From the NCBI GenBank assembly GCA_907163375.1, contig CAJQUW010009011.1, forward strand, positions 340,336 through 404,335: a stretch of 64,000 nt of DNA, in the 5' to 3' direction. A program made the translations under genes and the position numbers. Below, in pieces: positions 44,506-57,357 of the stretch. Numbering within the stretch: position 1 is the first letter of the stretch; each line of letters opens with the position of its first letter. Origin of the DNA: Prostheceraeus crozeri (taxonomy: Eukaryota; Platyhelminthes; Polycladida; Euryleptidae). The notes below the pieces were generated by a model. That model did no database searches. It had not been told where the DNA came from and saw only the letters and a list, made by a program, of their open reading frames with translations.

Positions 44506-46057
44506 TATTTGAATTCGTCTTCCTGAAGTGTGATTTGTTCCGATAACTTTGAGAAGCGGTTTAATCGAGAGAGCGTACTGTAAACTTTTGTTAACAATGA
44601 AACTTGATCTCCCTACACCCTAACAGCATAACACAGCTGCAGTCAAAACGCTCCCTCCGAACACATCAGACGCTGAAATGCGCATTATGATCAAAACAAT
44701 GAAACTTGATCTCCCTACACCCTAACAGCATAACACAGCTGCTGCAGTCAAAGCGCTCAATCAAAGTGCAACCCGACACCATCACGGCATGTGTGTGCGG
44801 TAAAATTCGCATTAATCGGCGCCTCAAGGGACAAGCAACAAATGTTAGTCTCAGATTATTTCTTTTCCTTTGCAATAGTCATGGAATGGACGAACGCCGA
44901 ACGTGCTTTTGCGGTTGAGGCATATTTTTCATGTGGGGAGTCAGTCATCGCCGCACAGATTTTTCGTCGGCACTTTAATGTTGCACCTCGTGCCCGTGTT
45001 CCAGAACGAAGGTCAATCGTTTTTTTTGGGTGAAAAACTTTAGAGAAACTGGAAATGTGAAGAAGAAGCCTGGTCTTCCAAGGACTGCAAGGTCTCCGCA
45101 GAACATCGAAGCGGTGCGGGATTCCATCTTGAGGTCTCCCCGACGATCTGCCCGTAAGCATGCATCGGCTCTTGGGATATCAACTCGTTCTGTAAGACGG
45201 ATCCTTCTTGAGGAATTGAAATTCCATCCATACAAGCTAGCGGTCGTCCAGAAACTGTTTCCTCGGGACTTCGATGCTCGCGAGGCTGCGTGTAGGGCAC
45301 TTCTCGACTTATCTGATGACACGCTTGTGTTCTTCAGCGATGAGGCACATTTTCATCTTTCTGGGGCTGTAAACAAGCAGAATATGCGATATTGGAGCGC
45401 TGAAAACCCAAGAGAGCTTCATCAACGAACTCTACACTCTCAACGTGTGACTGTTTGGTGTGCAGTATCGCCGAGTTGGAATAATCGGTCCCTGGTTCTT
45501 CGAAGAAAAGGAGATAACTGTTTCGGTGACATCTCAGCGTTACGTGAAGATGTTAAAGGAGTTTTTCTTGCCAGAACTGAACGAGATGGGCTTGGACGAT
45601 GTTTGGTTCCAGCAAGATAGTGCAACTGCGCATGCATCAAGAGCGTCCATGGCTTTTTTGAATGAAGCCTTTCCTGAGCACGTGATTTCTTTGAGGGGCG
45701 ATCTTCAGTGGCCTGCCAAGTCCCCTGATCTTGCGCCTTGTGACTATTTTTGTGGGGATATTTGAAGTCCATCGTGTACCAAGACAGACCAAACAACCTG
45801 AACCATCTCAAGAGTAACATTCGTGAAGCTGTCGCCAACATTCCTATTGAGATGCTGGAAAGAGTCGACACCAATTTCCGGAAACGATTGTCACAATGTA
45901 TTGACAATAGCGGACGTCATCTGCCTGATATCATCTTTAAAACAGGAAAGTTGTAAAATTAACTTCTTCTTGATCATACTACTACTAAATTCATTTCTAT
46001 TTGTTCATTACTTTTGTTATAATATGTTTCAAATAAGGAAGTTGCTCTGCCCCACCC
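44500..46057 (+). mobile_element. Mariner-like element (DD41D), right arm
   Basis: Counterpart of 40,769-42,325. The transposase runs from ATG 44,881 to about 45,956. Besides the frameshift shared with the left arm, this copy has two further frame changes in T-runs (near 45,020 and 45,750), so it reads in more pieces than the left copy. Confidence 0.8.
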
Positions 46058-47165
46058 TGTACAAAAACTATTAATAGTCTGCACGAAAAACCTGCTTAGA
46101 AATAGAAATGAAACATAACAGTTTCATTTCACAGTGATCGATGACCTTAGATTAAAATTTCTTTTGATGCGTTTCGTTCACGGATAGGTAGTAAAGCAGC
46201 AATCATCTCTGCCTACCGGCGGGAAACTTGTTAAGAAAAAATGTTTTCAGTTTGAAACTCCACCACTAATAAAATTTTCGAAGTTTTTATGTATCGAATT
46301 TTTTCGATTTTTGGTGATGAATAACGCATGATTGGGAGTGAGTAAAGACGTCGGGTTTCTTTTAATGGAAATACCGCACTTTGTTATCTAGGATCCTATA
46401 GTGTCAGACCTGAGGAAGGCTTCGTTTCCAAATGAGAGCTTGTTTAAAATCGATTTTTTACACATTTTCCAAGATTTTGGATATTTTTAAAAAAATGACA
46501 GAGTTTTTTCAACTCGCCTTCTGGTGATCGGAGAAAATTGAGTGATGGTTTAAATGAAAAGTGAGTGTGAGAAAACATGCCTGTTAAAATTTGAAGCCAA
46601 TCGGAGCTATAGAACCGGAGATAGAAGTGCTTAAAGTTTGGGAAATAGAACAAAGGCCACATCAGCTGATGTACAAATCCTATACAAGCTGGGAACCGAA
46701 TGAGAAATTTCATTCAGTTGAGAAATTGACTAGAGGTAAGTCGTTTCTCCGGAGCTCTGATGATAGCATCGGAAATTCCAAAATTCATTAGAAAATTTCA
46801 TTGCTGATATCAGCTAAGTTGTCAAACTTATAGGTTAGCCAGTATAGCATGAACGCATAGGCCGAAATCTTTAAACGGCTATAACTTTGCTTCTACAAGT
46901 CCTTTTGACTTGATTCAAAAAAGGTTCGATAGGTCTTGACCTGCCCTAAGTGATAGTTATAAACGGTTTATTAAGTAGTGCTAAAGTGCTGAAAAATTTA
47001 AATTCGCTATTTTTGACGATTTTTCGGGGGTTTTCACCCTTCTAAATTCAACTAAGACATTTATAAAGTTGTGAGAGGCGAGCTTCGGCTTGGAATTTGC
47101 AACCTTTGTAAATAATCTACCGGTTTTCATTTCAAAATCGGGGCTCGAATACTAACACAGTGGCA

Positions 47166-49260
47166 TAAGTAAGTAAGTGTTTTATTCAAGTATTGAGAAT
47201 CATGACATACATTTATACACAAATACAAAAAGAAAGTAAACAAGATAAGTTTAGATTGTTCATACAACTATCAAAATCATTAGGCAACAAAGTCATTTAG
47301 AAATGAACACATCCATGGAAAGAAGGAGTTTAATCTACGGGACGTTCTTACAAATGGAATAGACAGACGACCACTGCGAAAGAAACGAGAAGGTACTACA
47401 AGGTGTAAAGGGTGAAAAACGTTTGACTCACACTCATTAAAGAACTTGATGGAGCGCTCTTTGCGGACAAATGAAAGCAAGAGAAAATTGTCACAGGCAC
47501 AATGATCACCACAAATAATTTTGTGGGCTCGCTTTTGAAAGCGCTCTAACTTGATGTCGACACCTTTTGACAACGAAACAAAAAGTGGAGCACAGTAAAG
47601 AAAAAGACTAGTGATCAGAGAATGATACGAGTACACCAACACAAGTTGGTCAACGGTAATGATAGGTTTCAGCGTTCGGATCACATACAATCTCTGAGCT
47701 GCAACTTTCAAAATTTGATGAAAATGATCATTCCATAAAAGACGATCATTCCAATGTACACCCAGAATCTTGACATCATGACAGATCTTGATATCACTAT
47801 ATGAAGCGGCAAAATTCTCACCACGGACAAATTGAGCTCTATACTTCTCTCATCAAGCCACACCTGAATACGATGCAAATTATTTGGATCATTATTAACT
47901 GCAACTTTTTCTATTAAGGTGATGTCATCAGCATATATGACAGCCTGTGATCCGGATGAAACCTCTATTGATCCCATGAACGCCGCAAACATCGACGGTC
48001 CAAGGACTGATCCCTGAGGCAAGCCAGAAGGTACGCTGGCAAGTGGACCGCACATACCATTGACCTTGAGCCTTTGAGACCTGTCACACAAGTAGCTCCT
48101 CAACCAGCTCACAAAACCATGATTCACATGACCTTCCAAGAGACGATTCAGTAAGCAAACATGATTAATTTTGTCAAACGCTTTAGTAAAATCGAGGCAT
48201 GTCATTCTAGCAGCCTGTGTATCCTTTAGGTCGAGATATGAGGTGATAGTGTCGTGAATATTTACTAGGGCACTATTAGTCGAACCAAACTTTCTAAATG
48301 CATGCTGAGAAGGCCCATAGAATGCAGAAATATCAGGCAACACAGTTAGTAGAACCAAACATTCAAAAATTTTACTGACGACCGGAGATATAGAAATTGA
48401 TCGAAAGTCTTTAAGTTTGGGTTTACAGAATTTAGGAATGGACGCAACCTCACAACATTTCCAACGTGCAGGGAAACATCTTGTCTCAACTGATTTAACG
48501 TAGATCGAATGAAGAGGGTAACATATATAATGCGCGGCTTCCCTAAGAAGGCGATTAGGAATCCCATTACTACCCATACATTTATTCACTGGTACTCGTG
48601 AAATAGAATTTCTGACATCAATGGCACTTGCATTCAAATTCCACACCTCATCACATATTGGAAGCTGATCGACGGGATCTTCATCGTGGTTGAAGTTTTC
48701 AGATAGTTCATCTTGCATTGCCATTAGGACACCATCGATGCTACCATATTCTTGTTCTAGTGCATCATACACATTTGAAGAATATTTCCCGCGTATTTCA
48801 TTGACTACCTTCCAGACACTCTTGGATGAACGCATGCAACGCTGAGACCAGATCTTCTTGGATTTGAATATTTCGCTCTTCACTTTTCTTTTGTAATGAT
48901 GATGCTTCTGCCAATTATTTGCTCTAAATGCCCGCCATCTTTCATCTATTAATGACTTGAGCAAAGGAGTCATCCACGGGTTATCGTTGCTGGACAGTGT
49001 GACATATGTTGACCGTATGAATGACATGGCAGTATGCAAGATAAAATAGAAAGATGTGCACATATCATCTACTGAATCCCCGTTTACAAGACCAGGAAAA
49101 TCCGCATGACGCACGCTCTTCCCGCGGGAGGTCAGATTTGTGAGTCGAGGCCTTGGGGACGGGATAAGATCCCCTCTTAGTAATGCCTGCAAAGGACTCA
49201 TAGGCTCGAAAATTTCTACTATTTTCACAACTTAACATTTACTAAATTCAACTTACTGAT
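47166..49260 (-). mobile_element. CR1/L2-like LINE, right arm
   Basis: Counterpart of 37,566-39,661. The RT frame is 47,708-49,228 and the C-terminal frame 47,280-47,711. It has the same frameshift and truncation as the left copy, with a handful of amino-acid differences (e.g. IPKFCKPKL versus IPKCCKPKL). Confidence 0.85.
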
Positions 49261-49476
49261 TTTAGAAATGATTGTCAATGTATAGTTTGTATTCATTCGT
49301 TGAAGTTATCAATGTTATCGACAGTAATTCTATTTCATCTTTCCTTCTACAGATAATGGGAGGAAATTCAAAGTTTCTATTCAAGAAATGTTCATGTGCT
49401 GAAATCAAAAGAGGTGGATAATTTAAGCGCCACATTAACAAATTTAAGGACGCTCCCCAACTCCACAGGGAAATAG

Positions 49477-49680
49477 ATGTCGTATCCGGCTGTACGACAT
49501 GCGTCAAATTTTTTAAAGGCAAAGAGCATGCAAAATTTTACGAGGACAACTGACGATGTTGTTGATACAACTCAGTGGGGGTATATACCGCCCTCTAACA
49601 GTCGGACGGTAGTAGAGGAGGTCGATGCCGCTGACATAGAGAGATTACAAGTTTCTCTCAGCGGAATCGGCCAAATCTAG
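49477..49680 (+). CDS. Unrecognised 67-residue frame, right arm
   Basis: Identical counterpart of 37,147-37,350. Confidence 0.3.
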   Translation: MSYPAVRHASNFLKAKSMQNFTRTTDDVVDTTQWGYIPPSNSRTVVEEVDAADIERLQVSLSGIGQI

Positions 49681-50552
49681 GTATGCATTCGCATCCGAGA
49701 ACACAACAAACGGTTCTTTTAAGGGCCACATGGAGCAAGAGTGATAGTACCTCCACGTGGTTTGCTCTGGACAGACGTCGGTCTGACTGAATCTATCACA
49801 CAAATATAAAAAATATAATCATAAAGTTGCATCTGTTATCAAACAACTTTAACGTTGCATGGCACGGAGAATTTCGGTATGATACTTCCTGCTGACGAGC
49901 GTTCTTTCGAGACAGCGGTGAAACCCGTAGTGAGGTGTAGCATGGGCTTGAGACTTACCTTAATCCGACTTTCCAAAGGTCGTTGTGATCTCTTCGCTCA
50001 ACGTAGCACTCTAAACGTCATGGGCGACATTTAGCTATCTGTCACAGGTTTCCTTATAAATTCTCCATTGCATACGTTATCTGAGAATGAATCATGAGTT
50101 CTCTTAAGAACTGCCTCCACCATTGAGGCTAAATGATGAAAGGTTGAAACGGGAGGTCACTCTTACGCCACATGTATACAAAATCACTTTCTATCTTCTC
50201 TAATGGTACGATCTCTTTTGATAGAAAAGTAGACCGATAATAAATGTTATGATATTCAGAACCATATATACAACTAACCCCTTATGTAAATTCTTCCACT
50301 TATTTCCATTTCTAGATCAATACATCACAAAACAAATACATGTAGTATGTAGGTTTATTTATCATGAAAAATACTTTATAGCGATGAAAAGTCAAGTGCA
50401 AGAACCTCTAAGTCATTGTAGACTTTGTAGCACCTTGGACGTTTAGGGGCATCCGGCGCTCTTCTCACGCGCGTTGTTTTCGGTGTCTACTTTTCATCTA
50501 TCCAGACAGTTCTTAGTCTTGCCTTTGTCGCAAGTCCCCTCTGATCACACTT

Positions 50553-53500
50553 CCCTGTGCAAACGGAAAGTCGGCCAACGTCTGGGCCGAAGTCGGCAAA
50601 CAATTTCGGTCCGGACGCCCCTAAGTCGGCCCGGGTTCGGCTAGTCGACTTCGGCCCGTAGTGTATTGACCGTATGTAGCGGGTCGATTTGTGGTGGCCG
50701 AATCCAGTCCGCGAGATCTGCGTTGGCTTGCCTTTACCTAACCATATGTAATAAGCAATAACAACTACTCAGATGATGAAACTTACTTAGATTGAGTCCA
50801 CTGAAGGTCAATTTTGTAAACGTAGACATCGGAATTCAGGTTGATTGTACCTCAAACAAGTTTAAATATTGAATACAATGGATAACAACAATCATATCCA
50901 ATTGTATTCAAAACTATCGTAGATGAGGTTCATTAGATTCTGCTCCTAAATTTGGATGTCTGAAACCAACAAAAATACACTATAAGCGAATTAAGATACA
51001 GATTGTTTCATAAAAACTGGATCATCCTTAAACATTGCCTTAACTTCAACTTTGTCTAACTCCGCCAAACTTGAACGAATTTCTCTGAAATTTGGAAGAT
51101 ATGTCAGTTGTGCTTACTAATATCATTGTTGAAAATTTCAAGCATGAATATTCACTTGTTTTCCTGTTATAGATAAAAAAGTAGTAGATAATTTGATCTT
51201 CATTTAGCAATGTTACACAAAATCATACTTCACTCTTATAAAATTACATTTGTTTCCTTTGTTATGTAATATGTTGTTCTACAAGCCAAAAGCTATCAAG
51301 CAAAACAAAAACAAAGAAAATCGGTCAATCAGAGCCAGTATAGCACCATTATTCATCAACAATAATGTAACTGCTACATGTGATTAACTGGACTTCATGT
51401 TCCATAGCTTCCTGACTTCGTTGCGGTGGTGTTGGCAGAACTCTTGATTGCTTTCAGCTAGAAATCTATCTCTTACCGGTTGAAAGCAATGCAAAGCATA
51501 AATGAGCAATAACGAGATCGCATTCACAAAAGGCAAAGTATCAGCCTTGCTAGAACTAGGATTTTCTTTGCGAGCTACAAGCAAGCGACTAAATGTCCCT
51601 TACACAAATGTGCATCGATGGCATAATGATGATTTTTTCGACTCTGTCGTAAAGAGGGCTCTGGCCGTCCACGCAAAACATCCAAACGTAGACCAGACCG
51701 CCTAATTTTGAGATTTGTTAAAGTTGATCCAAGTCTCTTGTTAACTGAGATGGCAGTACTAGTCTCGTCTATTTCTAAGTCCACTATTCGTAGAAGACTT
51801 ATTGAGTCGAATTTCAAGAGCTGTAAGAGGCCCTCTCAGACCGAATTATCAGATCAGCATACAAAAAGACGTCTCAGATGGGCAATGAGTCATTGTCACT
51901 GGCGAAATCAATGGGATCGGGTTGTCTGGTCTGATGAGGCATCAGTCCGTCTGAAGGATAGTGATGGTCGATTGAGATTATGGATAAAATCTGATCAGGA
52001 AATTCCGAGACATTTACATCGTCCCCGGGTACAAGGTGGTGCGACTCTACTGATTGGGGCTGACATTTTGACCAATGGCCGCTCTGAACTTCACATACAG
52101 CAAAGAACCATGAATTCTGATCGCTATGTGAATGTTTTACGAATGAACATTGGCCAAATGACAGATCAACTTGGTGATCCGTCGACTTGATTATTTATGG
52201 ATGATAATGCTACGTGTCACAAGAGTAGTAGAGTCAACTTATGCAAGTCTCAATTAGGGCTTAGGACATTATCTTGGCCAGCTCGTTCTCCTGATCTGAA
52301 TCCATAGAAAATGTATGGAGTATTCTAAAACGTAACGTTCGTCGTTCACTGCTACCTACAGATGGCGTATCACAACTTACGTCACTGCTAAAAAGAGAGT
52401 GGAGAAAGTTAGATCAGTCAAAAATCAACGATATCATCGAATCAATGCCTAGACGAATTGGTAATGTCATTGACAATAAGGGTAGGGCCACAAAATATTA
52501 GCTTCTTAAGAACCGTTACTGTAGCATAGCTTATCAGATTATATAAGGACATTTACATATATATTAGGGACATGAAATAACATGAAAAATGCTTTCTGCA
52601 TCATACTTATGTTTTATTTACATGTAGTCAAATTTTAGGATGATCCACTTTTTATGAAACGGACTATAGTAAAACGCAGACAAATTGTGAGCAGTGATGT
52701 AAAACATAAACCATGTAGAGCTCTATAACGACACATAATAGTGAAGTATGACACAGAAATGAGCATTAATTTATTGTAAGATGAAAGGTGATAATTAATC
52801 TAAACTATTTTTATATTTCATCATTCCAATAATTTACAACAGCAACGAGTTAATCGACAACACATTTTCCCAGGGTGGACAACATGCCGTTAAAGCAGAA
52901 ATTCCGATGAATTTGATATTTAATTTAAAATGATTTCTCCTTTTGCTGAAATAAATAACAACGTACCGCGAGATGGTTTACTTACACATCCAAACCAACC
53001 ATGTAGTGAAACATTCGAACCTGTGACTTATTTTCAAAGCTTGCGACTTGTTGCCAAACAGGGTTGAGAAAGGAAGAACGTGGTCCCGGCGGAAATTCAC
53101 ATTTTAAGGAGGCCCAAAAAGGCCAGCAAAATGATATTTAAAGCCCATAATAAGAATTTAATTTAATAATTAATTAATTAAATTAATATAATAATTTAAA
53201 GCCCAGCAATAAGATATTTATGATAATCCCCTTTTAGAATAAGTCAGAAATATAAATTAGGTAATTACAGAGGTCGCGATACATTAGAATGAATTAAGTC
53301 ATGCTTTATAAATAATCATGAAAACTGACTATCGTACACACATACTCGTGAAACATAGGAAAATGATGGCATTTCTACGTGAGCGCCTTACGGACTTCTA
53401 AATATAGTACCCAATACAGGATTCCCATCACAGTGCGATTAACCGCTATGTTCCGAAGTCAACTACGTTTTTCGTGTTGCCGAAGTTCTGCCGAAGGTTG

Positions 53501-53716
53501 ATTGACCGAATTATGACGCACTTGTGCCGACATTCATAAAAATGCACGGTCATAAAAACATTTCTATTTATTACATATTAAGACATCTTTCGAAGTTCAT
53601 ATCATAACACAGATAATATAAATTACGATAGAAACTTCATTTGAATTTAAACTGCTCAAGATGGCCGAAGAGTCGCGCTTATGTTGACACGGTCCGACAT
53701 TTACGTTTGCACAGGG
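50553..53716. mobile_element. 3,164-bp transposon with CCCTGTGCAAACG ends, right arm
   Basis: Counterpart of 33,111-36,274, the same length. It includes the nested Tc1 element at 50,999-52,666. Confidence 0.65.
50999..52666 (+). mobile_element. Second Tc1-like transposon, right arm
   Basis: Counterpart of 34,161-35,828. The transposase reads from 51,502. Relative to the left copy, one C is missing in the DLNPIE region near 52,304, so the catalytic glutamate is out of frame here. Confidence 0.8.
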
Positions 53717-53793
53717 TTGTCTTCAAAATCCCACTCATCGATCATTTCAAAGATTTCATTGAAGATTTCCAATGCTGGAGAAGAGTTTGTCAT
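53717..53793 (-). pseudogene. Accessory gene B proximal part, right arm
   Basis: Counterpart of 33,034-33,110, cut by the same transposon. Confidence 0.45.
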
Positions 53794-53969
53794 GTTGGCG
53801 TGATAGTTCGTATAATGTGAATGAGAAGGGTTGCAATCGTTTAACTTATATAGTTCTGTAACAATGAGTTCCTCAACAACCAATCAGAATTATTCTAATT
53901 TAGATGAAGACTACATAGGTCAGAAGATTGTAGCACTCTTATTCACATCATACGAACTAGCACGCCAAG

Positions 53970-54158
53970 ATGACAAACTCAGAAACGCCATGTAATTTTG
54001 TGATCGTCAATGAGTGGTATGATGAAGACAAGTGTGATCAGAAGGAGACTTGCGACAAAGACAAGACTGCAAGAATTGTCTGGATAGAAGAAAAGTGGAC
54101 ACCGAAAACAACGCGCGTGAGAAGATCGCCAGATGCCCCTAAACGTCCAAGGTGCTAA
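53970..54158 (+). CDS. Accessory gene A, right arm
   Basis: Counterpart of 32,669-32,857 with the same protein sequence (MTNSETPCNFVIVNEWYDED start). Head-to-head with the B copy at 53,717-53,793. Confidence 0.45.
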   Translation: MTNSETPCNFVIVNEWYDEDKCDQKETCDKDKTARIVWIEEKWTPKTTRVRRSPDAPKRPRC

Positions 54159-54468
54159 AAAGTCTACAATGACTTAAAGGTTCTTCCACTTGACTTTTCA
54201 TCTCTATAAAGTATATGTGTTTCAATTGTAAATAAATCTAAAGAACTACATGTCTCTGTTTTTGATATTCAATCCCCTTATCATTTATCCTCAGTGATAG
54301 AGGTAGTATTTAGGAAAAAATGATTGTATCTATCATCAGCTGGTATGATTTATACTGCGCTGTCAAATGATTAGATTTTCATTATGGTGTTAATGATCAT
54401 GTATGCTACATTACCCAGAAATAAGTGAAAACAGGCAGATATAACAAATGAATCATTTATTAAGAAAT

Positions 54469-54678
54469 TCACAAATAATTCAGAAGTTCTTCGGAAGTCA
54501 CATTGTCCCATAAATTCTCACAACCACTGCAGTTGCACTTCAACTGCCTCAATCGTTCTTCTGCCGCGACCAGCACACCATAGATGTAGTTCCATTCTAC
54601 TTCATTCCGGGGTTGGGATGATGGACTACACCATCTCCGTATATTATGGAGAAGGTTAATGTCTGTTTCCATTTTCAC
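54469..54678 (-). CDS. Small cysteine-bearing accessory protein, right arm
   Basis: Counterpart of 32,156-32,365 with the same protein sequence. Confidence 0.4.
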   Translation of the reverse strand: MKMETDINLLHNIRRWCSPSSQPRNEVEWNYIYGVLVAAEERLRQLKCNCSGCENLWDNVTSEELLNYL

Positions 54679-54743
54679 ATATTCCTGATTGTAAAGCAGG
54701 TATTTCTATCGCACATACATCATTTATAATTCCTCTTGTTCCG

Positions 54744-54893
54744 TTAGAGATTCCACTTTTGAAGTAATTCCAACTTTGGAATATCATCCAGCCTTCTCTG
54801 CTTCTTCACCTTTGCCTTTTTTGGAGCGGGACGGCAAGTTGGCATGCTTGATGCAGACACTGGTGATTCATGCGAGAGAGTTGGCGAATTCAT
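54744..54893 (-). CDS. Small basic accessory protein, right arm
   Basis: Counterpart of 31,941-32,090 with the same start (MNSPTLSHESP) and basic cluster. Confidence 0.4.
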   Translation of the reverse strand: MNSPTLSHESPVSASSMPTCRPAPKKAKVKKQRRLDDIPKLELLQKWNL

Positions 54894-55321
54894 GATTTTG
54901 AAATGTATGCCATAAACTTGATTTCTTAGTGCTTAAATATAAGCAAGCAACCAATCAAAATGAATAGCCAATGAATGCTGAGTATGGGAGTATGTAAAGG
55001 GAGAAAATAGACTTATTTTCATTATGTTTTTGAGACGTGCCGACAATAAGTAAACTCTCTCTGCTTTGATCAATTCTAACGTTGCTCACATAATCTACTA
55101 CATTTTCTCATTATCACAGTATCATATTCTGACTTAATTTCGTTGACATGGTAAGTCAAAGATTTCATCACTCATCTCCCTTTAACGTTTGGTTAATAGC
55201 ATCTTTCTCAATTTCAGGCATCTACTTCATCATCAAAGCGCTCCCTTCTCGCGGAAGGTTTACAACTGTTGAGTGAAGGTAGATTGTACAAATAAACTAT
55301 GACTTCAATAGAGATGACAGA

Positions 55322-55594
55322 ATGATTTCTCTTCCAGGTGATGACAGTTCCAAATCAAGTGTTCAATCGCGGGAAGCATCCAAAGCATGTGCTGATTGTG
55401 GCCACATCTTTACGAGGAAGCGCGATCTCGCCCTACACATCAGACAACGTGTGTGTCAAGCCAAACCATCATCAATCTCCCGAGGTGCGGATGATTCTAT
55501 TCAACATGTCTCCTTTACTTGCGACTATTGTTTCCAATCTTTTGAAACAGGTTTTGAATTATCTTCACATAGACTTCGCCACACACACAAATGA
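55322..55594 (+). pseudogene. Two-finger zinc protein, right arm
   Basis: Counterpart of 31,243-31,512, with both fingers present. Confidence 0.5.
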
Positions 55595-55779
55595 TATCTA
55601 TAGCAACAGCATCTTCTCTATTCGACTAACTGAAGTATAGCTCAATAATGTAGTGAGAAATTACCATATGGAATCCTCAGAAACTATTGCTGATTTTCCG
55701 GAGTGCTTCCATCAAGATTCAACATTGATATATGCGCTCTTTCATAATTTAGAGCAGTTTAGAATAAAAGCGCTCATCT

Positions 55780-56358
55780 ACCTTAAAATATAATATATGT
55801 TAAAGTTGACTATCATACTGGTCAAATAGTACAGAGGTTGGAGTTTTACATACCCTCCTCTCCTGCTACAGAGCTAGTCGATAAAGAAGCTTGGTTAAAT
55901 TTTCACATCCAAGGACTAAAATTAAATATTGATAAATTTATGGAGCGCGATAGTGGTCTAATTTTTGATGGCATAGAATCTGCCGAGTTTAAAATTACTG
56001 TATTAGAAAATTATCGTGGACGAGGCTCTTTCAATCTTCCAAAAACGTTGAGAGATAAGAATGCAGTCATTTCTGCAGATTGTGAATCACCGTGTTTTAA
56101 TTATGCGGTATTATCCATTCTCCACTATCATGATGTACAGAACAACCGTTTCCGTAAAAGCAAATATCATCAATGGGAGAATGAATTGAAGTTTGATGAC
56201 TGCAATAGCGAAGACATGAAATTTAAAGATATAGAGGAATTTGAAATACTAAATGAAATTAAAATAGTTGTTCACATCTGGCAAGAGCGGATTAAGGGTG
56301 TGCGCTACAACAACCGTTCATCAACTTATGATCGGGTAGTCAATCTCCTGCTAGTATA
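55780..56358 (+). pseudogene. Polinton polymerase N-terminal part, right arm
   Basis: Counterpart of 30,479-31,060, followed by the truncated Tc1 element. The remainder of the polymerase is not present on this side. Confidence 0.75.
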
Positions 56359-57357
56359 ATCACTGACATAAATAATGAAACCAACTATCATTGGCTTGAA
56401 TGGAAGTTTGTTTCATTTTTTCTATGGTTTGAGATGATATCTCGCTTTCTATGTATCACCATTGAACTCCATATGATAAGGGAAATGATATAGGACCATC
56501 AAATATCAAAATTTGATATTGATAACAGTAACAGCTAGAAGTTGAACAGAATCACCACCTACTGCTGACCAGATTTGACTTATGAAATGGCGCACGATAA
56601 CTTTACCAGAGGAATGGCAATTGGGATGATGCGTTGTGGGCAAAGTTCTACAACTGTTGCGAAAGAATTGAAAATTTCAAGGGTCATTGTATGGAGGTGG
56701 TGGTGTCGTTGGAAAGCAGAAGGAAATGTGGAAAAGAAGAACGGATCAGGAAGACCAAGGGTATCTATCATCCAAGCGGACAGATGCACGCTTAGTTTTA
56801 GCTGCTAAAAGAAGCAGATTTCTGTCCGTCCCGAAGCTAATTGTGTACTGGAAGGTTGCTGGGAACGTTGCCTGTAGCGTTCGAACTGCATATCGAAGAT
56901 TGCGAGAAGCTGGTATACAGTCTCGACGACCCGCTGTGAGAATTCCGCTGAGCCTGGAACATCGAAGGAGACGAGTGACGTGGTGTCAAGGTCATCAGTC
57001 GTGGAGTAACAGTCAGTGGGAACGTGTGCTCTGGACTGATGAATCGAGGTTTACTCTGGATTTCAACGATGGTCGGATCCGTGTTCAACGCTTGCCAAGT
57101 GAACGATTTGCTCCATGTTGCGTCGAAGAACACGACCGGTACGGCGGCGGTAGTGGTATGGTTTGGGCCGGTATCTGGCACAATGGAAAAACACCAGCAA
57201 TCGTAGTGAAAGGAACATTGACAGGACAACGATATGCCCACGAGATCGTGACACCGGTCGTGGTTCCAGCAGTGACATCGAATCAATTGATTTTTCAGGA
57301 TGACAACGCAAGGTCCCATCGCGCTTCAGTGGTCTCTAACAGGATAGCAAGCAGTGG
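56359..57357 (+). mobile_element. Truncated Tc1 copy at the right palindrome edge
   Basis: Starts with the inverted end atcactgacataaataatga next to TA at 56,357-56,358. The transposase reads from 56,575, shows WTDESRF and FQDDNARSH, and is cut after NRIASSG, before the catalytic glutamate. The cut is the outer edge of the palindrome. Confidence 0.88.

Larger units (their letters stand above)
43505..57357 (-). repeat. Right arm of giant palindrome
   Basis: Reverse complement of 29,480-43,312. Differences from the left arm include homopolymer lengths (8 T versus 6 T in the mariner near 45,020; 5 versus 6 T near 45,750; 2 versus 3 C in the second Tc1 near 52,304) and scattered substitutions (for example two transitions near 55,922-55,926). 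Beyond gcagtgg at 57,351-57,357 the match ends abruptly and Ty3/Gypsy sequence begins. Confidence 0.95.

Noticed and set aside
29480-57357. Palindrome as the terminal inverted repeats of the Polinton
   Set aside because: The arms contain unrelated nested elements, include only part of the polymerase, and their outer edge cuts a Tc1 transposase. Polinton ends would be shorter and bounded by a 6-bp duplication.
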